Translations under genes and position numbers: made by a program
Assembly (NCBI RefSeq): GCF_022095615.2
Contig: NZ_CP155559.1
Location: 4,151,501-4,215,500, forward strand
Source: Bacillus thuringiensis
GTDB lineage: Bacteria > Bacillota > Bacilli > Bacillales > Bacillaceae_G
DNA: 64,000 bases
Direction: 5' to 3'
The notes under the pieces: model-generated
Database searches by the model: none
What the model saw: the letters and a program-made list of their open reading frames with translations, nothing else
What the model was told of the DNA's origin: nothing
Shown: piece after piece, positions 58,708 through 64,000 of the stretch
Layout: each line of letters starts with the position of its first letter
Position numbering within the stretch: the first letter of the stretch is position 1

Positions 58708-58741
58708 GAAAATAAGCGAGTGAAAACACTCACTTATTTCA
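58708..58741 (-). terminator. Terminator after spoVID
   Basis: AAATAAGTGAGTG pairs with CACTCGCTTATTT (one T-G pair) across TTTT, then TTCC on the minus strand. Confidence 0.75.
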
Positions 58742-59708
58742 CTTTTGCTCTTGAAACGGGAATATAAATAATTTGTCCCGCAGTTAAATATATATCTTCT
58801 GTTTGATTGACACGGTATAAGTTTTGTACAGATGTTTCATAACGGTCTGCAACAGATTCGATTGTATCCCCTTCTTGCACGAAATATATTCTTAACTTTG
58901 TAAATTCTTCTTCCGGTTCTTTCGTAAATAATTTCGTTAAATAAAGTGCATTTTCATCTCGCTGTGAATACGTTTCTTCTTCTTGCTCTTCTTGTTTTTT
59001 CGCTTTTTCTTTCTTGAAATCTTTTCTTCCGAACAATTCAAATTGTGGCGTTGATTCTTTCTCCTCTTCACGCTCCACAAATTCATGTTCTTCTATTTCC
59101 TCTTCCTCTACTTCCTGCTCTTTTCTTTCCTCTAGTTGAAACGGTTCAAATGCGTAATCTTCCCACTCATCTGATTCCTTATAGACTGGTTCTTCTACGT
59201 GGGCAGGTCTATTTTCATCTTCTTGTGCGGAATAAGCCTCTAACTCAGCATACGCCGTTTCTTCCTCTTCATCCTCGATTCTTTCTTCATCACATAAACC
59301 TGTAATAGATATATCCGCTAATAACTGTAAGCAACCATTTTCCTTTAATTCATAATCAAATTCCTCAATGGATACATATAGTTCTTCAATTACTTTCACT
59401 CGATTTCTTGGAATTGATATTTCAAGCGGAAAGGAATGAACAAGTTCATTAACCCCATCTTCCCTTGTTTCTACATAATCAATTGACTTCGCTGGTGATA
59501 GATCTCTTAATGAATAAGCTGAATCATCTTGCCGTGCAACATACTCTCCCGTTAAATCTAATTGCCCTCTCACGATAACTTCATGATCAAGCTCTTCTAT
59601 CTCAACGTCTGGATCTAACGAAATTGACAAAAGTTCTTCGACTTCCTGTCCTTTTTGGAACCAAACAGATTCTTTTAATGAAAAACGTAATGAATGATCT
59701 GTTGCCAC
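58734..59708 (-). CDS. spoVID: Stage VI sporulation protein D (SpoVID)
   Basis: 324 residues from the GTG at 59708 behind GGAGGGGG. The N-terminal domain (LRFSLKESVWFQKGQEVEELLSISLDPDVE) is the SpoIVA-dependent coat-encasement domain. The middle is very rich in Glu (about 150-265). A C-terminal LysM domain (FVQEGDTIESVADRYETSVQNLYRVN) follows. SpoVID drives encasement of the spore by the coat and in B. subtilis binds SafA, also encoded in this window. Confidence 0.94.
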   Translation of the reverse strand: MATDHSLRFSLKESVWFQKGQEVEELLSISLDPDVEIEELDHEVIVRGQLDLTGEYVARQDDSAYSLRDLSPAKSIDYVETREDGVNELVHSFPLEISIPRNRVKVIEELYVSIEEFDYELKENGCLQLLADISITGLCDEERIEDEEEETAYAELEAYSAQEDENRPAHVEEPVYKESDEWEDYAFEPFQLEERKEQEVEEEEIEEHEFVEREEEKESTPQFELFGRKDFKKEKAKKQEEQEEETYSQRDENALYLTKLFTKEPEEEFTKLRIYFVQEGDTIESVADRYETSVQNLYRVNQTEDIYLTAGQIIYIPVSRAKVK

Positions 59709-59746
59709 TTCTTTTCCCCCTCCCAAACTATATGTCATTACAGATT

Positions 59747-59754
59747 TATGTATG
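59747..59754 (-). promoter_or_regulatory. Sigma-E-like -10 of spoVID
   Basis: CATACATA on the minus strand, identical to the -10 before spoIVFA and about 40 bp upstream of the GTG. The -35 (TTATTC at 15 bp) is weak. Confidence 0.35.
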
Positions 59755-59773
59755 GAAAGCTAACTTTATGAAT

Positions 59774-59810
59774 AAAAAAAATCGCTCCCCTTATGGAGAG
59801 CGATTTTCTT
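59774..59810 (-). terminator. Terminator after hemL
   Basis: AAAATCGCTC pairs with GAGCGATTTT, then TTTTATTC on the minus strand. Ends the heme operon. Confidence 0.88.
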
Positions 59811-59817
59811 TCATCAA

Positions 59818-61107
59818 TTAAGCTTTTAATTTTGACATTGCAATTTCTGCCGCTGCAATCGTCGCTTCAATATCTGCATCACTATGTGCTGTCGATAAGA
59901 ATAGACCTTCGAATTGAGATGGTGGCAAGAATACACCTTGTTCTACCATTTCACGATAATAAGCCGCAAAGAATTCTAAGTTTGAAGATTTTGCTGCGTC
60001 GTAATTAATAACTGGTTCATCTGTAAAGAAGATACCAATCATCGAACCCGCACGGTTAATATAGTGCGGAATGCCATGTTTTTCAGCCGCTTTACGTAAG
60101 CCAGCTTCTAACATTTCAGCTTTACGCTCAAATTCTACATATGATTCTGGCGTTAACTGTACTAACGTTTCATAACCTGCTGCCATTGCAAGTGGGTTAC
60201 CTGATAAAGTACCCGCTTGGTAAATCGGTCCGCTCGGTGCAACTTGGCGCATAATTTCTGCTTTACCACCGTATGCTCCTACTGGTAAGCCACCACCGAT
60301 TACTTTACCTAAACAAGTTAAATCAGGTGTTACACCATAATAGCCTTGTCCGCAATTATAAGCAACTCGGAATCCTGTCATGACTTCATCAAAAATAAGC
60401 AATGCACCATTTTGCTCTGTTACTTCACGAAGACCTTCTAAAAATCCTGGTTGCGGAGGAACAACACCCATATTTCCTGCTACTGGTTCTACAATTATAC
60501 AAGCAATATCATCACCGAATTGTTCGAAAGCGTATTTCACACTGTCTAAATCGTTATACGCTACGGTAATCGTATTTTTCGCTACACCTTCTGGTACACC
60601 AGGGCTATCTGGTAAACCTAGCGTCGCCACACCAGAACCCGCTTTAATTAATAACGAATCACCATGACCGTGGTAACAACCGATAAATTTCAAAATTTTA
60701 TTACGTCCTGTATAACCACGAGCTAAACGTAGCGCACTCATTGTCGCTTCTGTTCCAGAGTTAACCATACGTACAATCTCAATTGATGGTACGCGCTCAA
60801 TAACAAGTTTCGCTAATTTATTCTCAATTTCCGTTGGAGCACCGAAGCTTGTTCCTCTTTCAGCAACAGATTTTAAAGCTTCAACAACACGATCATTCGC
60901 ATGACCATGAATTAAAGGACCCCATGATAATACGTAATCGATGTATTCATTTCCATCGATATCATATACTTTAGAGCCTTTTCCGCGCTCCATGAACAAC
61001 GGATTCATACCAACAGACTTAAAGGCACGAACTGGGCTATTTACGCCACCAGGCATTAAATCTTGTGCCTCTTCAAACGCCGCAATCGACTTATCAAACT
61101 TTTTCAT
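59818..61107 (-). CDS. hemL: Glutamate-1-semialdehyde 2,1-aminomutase
   Basis: 429 residues. PLP enzyme that makes 5-aminolevulinate from glutamate semialdehyde. The PLP lysine lies in [19 protein letters not shown] (about 263-281), with [15 protein letters not shown] before it. N-terminal [16 protein letters not shown] is typical. Its ATG overlaps the hemB stop (TAATG). Last gene of the operon. Confidence 0.97.
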   Translation of the reverse strand: MKKFDKSIAAFEEAQDLMPGGVNSPVRAFKSVGMNPLFMERGKGSKVYDIDGNEYIDYVLSWGPLIHGHANDRVVEALKSVAERGTSFGAPTEIENKLAKLVIERVPSIEIVRMVNSGTEATMSALRLARGYTGRNKILKFIGCYHGHGDSLLIKAGSGVATLGLPDSPGVPEGVAKNTITVAYNDLDSVKYAFEQFGDDIACIIVEPVAGNMGVVPPQPGFLEGLREVTEQNGALLIFDEVMTGFRVAYNCGQGYYGVTPDLTCLGKVIGGGLPVGAYGGKAEIMRQVAPSGPIYQAGTLSGNPLAMAAGYETLVQLTPESYVEFERKAEMLEAGLRKAAEKHGIPHYINRAGSMIGIFFTDEPVINYDAAKSSNLEFFAAYYREMVEQGVFLPPSQFEGLFLSTAHSDADIEATIAAAEIAMSKLKA

Positions 61108-62096
61108 TATTTAGCGCCTCCTTCTTGTAACCATCTTGCTGCATCTTTTGCATGATACGTAATAATTAAATCTGCTCCTGCACGTTTCATGCTAATTAAT
61201 TTTTCAAGTACAACTTCTTTTTCATTAATCCAACCATTTTGTGCTGCCGCTTTAATCATGGAATATTCACCACTTACGTTATAAGCAACGACTGGTAAAT
61301 TAAAGTTATTTTTCACATCACGAACGATATCTAAGTAAGAAAGGGCTGGCTTTACAATTAAGAAATCTGCCCCTTCCATTACATCTGATTCAGCTTCACG
61401 GAATGCTTCCATACGGTTCGCTGGATCCATTTGATATGTTTTACGATCACCAAATTGCGGGGCACCGTGCGCCGCATCACGGAATGGCCCGTAAAATGCT
61501 GATGAATATTTCACAGCGTACGACATTACTGGTACGTGAGAAAAGCCATTTTCATCTAATGCATGGCGGATTGCTGTTACGAATCCGTCCATCATGTTTG
61601 ATGGCGCAATAATGTCTGCTCCTGCTTTCGCTTGACTTACAGCTGTTTTCGCAAGAACTGCAAGAGACTCATCATTTAAAATAATACCATCTTCAATTAC
61701 ACCGCAATGACCATGGCTTGTGAATTGACATAAACATGTATCCGCAACTACTACTAGCTCAGGGAATTCACCTTTAATTTGCTTAACTGCACGTTGCACA
61801 ATTCCATGATCACAATATGCTGATGATCCAACTTCATCTTTTTCAGCAGGTAAACCAAATACAATAACAGAACGAATACCTAAATCAACAACCTCTTGCA
61901 TTTCAGCTTGCAATAAATCTAAAGACATTTGATATACGCCTGGCATAGAAGGCACTTCATTACGAACGTTTTCTCCTTCTAATACAAAAATAGGGTAAAT
62001 AAAATCTTCCGTATGTAAAAACGTTTCACGCACAAGCGCACGCATATTACCGCTTTGTCTTAAGCGACGATGACGATTAAATTGTAAAGAGTTCAT
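61107..62096 (-). CDS. hemB: Porphobilinogen synthase (5-aminolevulinate dehydratase)
   Basis: 329 residues. Joins two 5-aminolevulinates. A zinc site with three cysteines ([14 protein letters not shown]), the Schiff-base lysines in [17 protein letters not shown] and [12 protein letters not shown], as in zinc-type enzymes. The ATG at 62096 follows GGGGATAG. It is separated from hemD by 69 bp containing repeat copy B. Confidence 0.97.
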   Translation of the reverse strand: MNSLQFNRHRRLRQSGNMRALVRETFLHTEDFIYPIFVLEGENVRNEVPSMPGVYQMSLDLLQAEMQEVVDLGIRSVIVFGLPAEKDEVGSSAYCDHGIVQRAVKQIKGEFPELVVVADTCLCQFTSHGHCGVIEDGIILNDESLAVLAKTAVSQAKAGADIIAPSNMMDGFVTAIRHALDENGFSHVPVMSYAVKYSSAFYGPFRDAAHGAPQFGDRKTYQMDPANRMEAFREAESDVMEGADFLIVKPALSYLDIVRDVKNNFNLPVVAYNVSGEYSMIKAAAQNGWINEKEVVLEKLISMKRAGADLIITYHAKDAARWLQEGGAK

Positions 62097-62120
62097 AGAT
62101 TTCTATCCCCATTCTTTTAT

Positions 62121-62175
62121 TTTATCCCGCTATTTGCGGGCAGTAAGACCCTACTAATTAAAGTTTCACTTTATA
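62121..62175 (+). repeat. Dispersed intergenic repeat, copy B
   Basis: From TTTATCCCGCTATTTGCGGG to TTTCACTTTAT, near-identical to copy A. The hairpin CCCGC-AAATA-GCGGG is perfect here. The right edge contributes the TGA stop of hemD at 62166-62168. It lies inside the hem operon, between hemD and hemB. Confidence 0.85.
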
Positions 62176-62918
62176 GATTCACAAATGCAGTGTAGTAATG
62201 CTTCTACCGTGTACTCTTTCGGCATAATAATATGTGGAAAATAAAGGCTCGCCTCTTTTTCCGTAATAGGCCCTATACAAGCAATTGTACATTTTTTTGT
62301 CCATTCTCTCCAGTTTGTACCCTCAAGTAAACGAACAAAACTAGTAACAGTTGAAGGGCTCGTAAATGTAATAATGTCTACTTTCCCTAACTTCAACGCT
62401 ACTATAAGCTCTTGCCTTCTCTCTACATTCTCTTTCGTACTATATACGATTAGCTCATCTAGAGAAACACCAATTTCGCGAAGTGCAACTGGAATTACAT
62501 CTCTTCCTAAATTCCCTTTCGGAAATAAAATGCGCTCGTTTCCACTTAGTCTTTTTACAAACTCTTCTGCAAATACTTCTGCAACAAATGAAGTTGGAAC
62601 GAAGTCCACTTCATAGCCCCGCTTTTCTAACTCCAACCTTGTTTTCACGCCTACTGCAGCAATTTTAGTCTTTGCGTGTAGCCTCTTTCTCAAACTATCT
62701 AGAAAAAAAGCTACCCCATTTTTACTCGTAAAAATAACCCAGTCATACGAATGCAGCTGCTCTGCTATATGTTGAATTTGCCTATGAGACATACCTTCCA
62801 TACGCAAAAGCGGAATTTCCAATGGAATTCCGCTCTTTTCTTTCACCGCTACACTCATTTGTTTTGCTTGATGCTGGGCACGTGTAATTAATACCGTTTT
62901 GCCAGCGAGAGCGTTCAT
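62166..62918 (-). CDS. hemD: Uroporphyrinogen-III synthase
   Basis: 250 residues. Cyclises hydroxymethylbilane with ring inversion. The family is poorly conserved. GKTVLITRAQHQAKQM at the start, YDWVIFTSKNGVAFF, VDIITFTSPSTVTSF and CIGPITEKEA near the C-terminus fit HemD. Last codons and the stop lie within repeat copy B, so the C-terminus (ESIK) may differ from relatives. Follows hemC by two bases. Confidence 0.93.
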   Translation of the reverse strand: MNALAGKTVLITRAQHQAKQMSVAVKEKSGIPLEIPLLRMEGMSHRQIQHIAEQLHSYDWVIFTSKNGVAFFLDSLRKRLHAKTKIAAVGVKTRLELEKRGYEVDFVPTSFVAEVFAEEFVKRLSGNERILFPKGNLGRDVIPVALREIGVSLDELIVYSTKENVERRQELIVALKLGKVDIITFTSPSTVTSFVRLLEGTNWREWTKKCTIACIGPITEKEASLYFPHIIMPKEYTVEALLHCICESIK

Positions 62919-62920
62919 AT

Positions 62921-63850
62921 TTATTGTTGCCCCTTATTTGCAGCAAGAATGAGTTCTTTTGCGCCTTGTTTAATTAAACGGTCTGCAGCCTCTAGTCCAA
63001 CTTCCTTTGGATTCATGCCTACTACTGTCTCTTTCAATAAAACAGAACCGTCCATAGAACCGACAAGAGCCGTTAATTCGATTGCATCGTTTTCTGTAAG
63101 CGTAGCATATCCAGCGATTGGAACTTGGCATCCTCCTTCGAGTTTATGAAGAAATACTCGTTCTGCTGCCACTGTTCTTTCTGTTACTGCATCATTCATA
63201 TGCGCTAACAACTGTAGTAAGTCCTTATCATCCTCACGGCACTCAATCGCTAATGCACCTTGCCCTACAGCGGGTACGCATAACGTTTCATCTAAATGTT
63301 CTGTAATAACTTCATTATCCCAGCCCATTCTTTGTAATCCAGCTGTTGCTAAAATAATTGCATCGTAATCTTCTTCTTGTAATTTACGTAAACGTGTATC
63401 GATATTTCCACGAATCCACTTCACTTGTAAATCTGGTCTCGCAGCTAATAATTGTGCACTGCGTCTTAAACTACTCGTACCTAAAATAGCACCTTCTGCT
63501 AACTCTTTAAACGATGCTCCGCTTTTTGAGATAAAAGCATCACGAGGGTCAACACGCTTCGGTGTACAACCAATCATTAATCCTTCTGGAAGTACGGCCG
63601 GCATATCTTTCATACTATGTACAGCCATATCAATTTCTTTCGTAAGTAACGCATGTTCAATCTCTTTAACAAACAAACCTTTTCCGCCTACTTTTGAAAG
63701 AGTAACATCTAAAATAACATCACCTTTTGTGACGATTTCTTTCACTTCAAATTCATATGGTAAACCTAGCGCTTTTAACTGATCAATAAACCAGTTTGTT
63801 TGCGTTAATGCTAATTTACTCTTTCGTGACCCTACAATAATTTTGCGCAT
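62921..63850 (-). CDS. hemC: Hydroxymethylbilane synthase (porphobilinogen deaminase)
   Basis: 309 residues. Polymerises porphobilinogen. Motifs: [44 protein letters not shown] and the dipyrromethane-cofactor cysteine in [13 protein letters not shown] (about 240-246). GAGGAGAGAG precedes the ATG. Confidence 0.97.
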   Translation of the reverse strand: MRKIIVGSRKSKLALTQTNWFIDQLKALGLPYEFEVKEIVTKGDVILDVTLSKVGGKGLFVKEIEHALLTKEIDMAVHSMKDMPAVLPEGLMIGCTPKRVDPRDAFISKSGASFKELAEGAILGTSSLRRSAQLLAARPDLQVKWIRGNIDTRLRKLQEEDYDAIILATAGLQRMGWDNEVITEHLDETLCVPAVGQGALAIECREDDKDLLQLLAHMNDAVTERTVAAERVFLHKLEGGCQVPIAGYATLTENDAIELTALVGSMDGSVLLKETVVGMNPKEVGLEAADRLIKQGAKELILAANKGQQ

Positions 63851-63865
63851 AATTCTCTCTCCTCA

Positions 63866-64000
63866 TTATAAATACCAAAAGTGGAAGTTGGATAAACTGC
63901 TTAATAGAAAAATATTGATTAGCATTACGAGAAACGCTCCGATGTTCCACTGCACGATTTTCTTCCCTTGCACCACGTCTGCCGCTCGTAAATAAAGACC
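63866..64000 (-). CDS. hemX: HemX-type membrane protein, C-terminal end
   Basis: The last 44 codons of a minus-strand gene whose start is outside the window. The translated end (GLYLRAADVVQGKKIVQWN, then a hydrophobic helix GAFLVMLINIFLLSSLS, ending NFHFWYL) and the position 15 bp before hemC fit HemX, the CcsA-like membrane protein of the Bacillus hemAXCDBL operon that limits HemA levels. Confidence 0.82.
   Translation of the reverse strand, partial: GLYLRAADVVQGKKIVQWNIGAFLVMLINIFLLSSLSNFHFWYL

Overview
The window is about 64 kb of low-GC Firmicute chromosome and almost certainly comes from the Bacillus cereus group. The gene order is the Bacillus sporulation and housekeeping block aspS-hisS-dtd-relA-apt-recJ-secDF-comN-spoVB, yrbG-yrzE-yajC-tgt-queA-ruvB-ruvA-bofC, coxA-safA-nadA-nadC-nadB, nadS-nadR, pheA, obg-spo0B-rpmA-prp-rplU, spoIVFB-spoIVFA-minD-minC-mreD-mreC-mreB-radC-maf-spoIIB-folC-valS-ysxE-spoVID, hemL-hemB-hemD-hemC-hemX. 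Features that favour the cereus group over B. subtilis are a long repeat-bearing SafA/ExsA protein, an RNase E/G family gene beside rplU, and short dispersed intergenic repeats. This assignment rests on remembered synteny and protein families, not on a database search.

Layout. 1-10.5 kb: tRNA synthetases aspS and hisS under a His T-box leader, then dtd, relA, apt, recJ and a cation efflux protein, all on the minus strand. 10.6-20.8 kb: protein export (secDF, yajC), competence and sporulation genes (comN, spoVB), queuosine synthesis (tgt, queA) and Holliday-junction processing (ruvAB). 20.9-24 kb: a variable stretch with a Fur-box-preceded siderophore-binding lipoprotein, bofC, a candidate small structured RNA, a four-helix membrane protein and a sporulation lipoprotein. 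24.2-33.4 kb: the coat morphogenesis protein SafA/ExsA, the NAD de novo pathway with its repressor NadR and cysteine desulfurase, a MOSC protein and pheA. 33.5-40 kb: a five-gene BceRS-BceAB-like antibiotic sensing and detoxification module with two paralogous permeases. 40.1-57.2 kb: obg-spo0B, ribosomal proteins L27 and L21 with the Prp protease, RNase G, the SpoIVF pro-sigma-K protease complex, the Min and Mre shape and division genes, folate and valine-tRNA genes. 57.2-64 kb: a Val T-box leader, coat genes ysxE and spoVID, and the heme operon hemX(partial)-hemC-hemD-hemB-hemL read on the minus strand.

Most genes lie on the minus strand in short operons separated by clear hairpin terminators. 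Promoters can be read by eye for hisS, relA, recJ, the siderophore-binding protein, nadB, nadS, rplU and valS. Sigma-E-like promoters are visible before spoVB, safA and spoIVFA. The most novel-looking items are a promoter-plus-hairpin unit at 22.62-22.77 kb that looks like an independent small RNA, three copies of a short hairpin-forming repeat (two of which supply the stop codons of the adjacent genes, one inside the heme operon), and the two-permease Bce-like module with a 13-bp hairpin between its permease genes.
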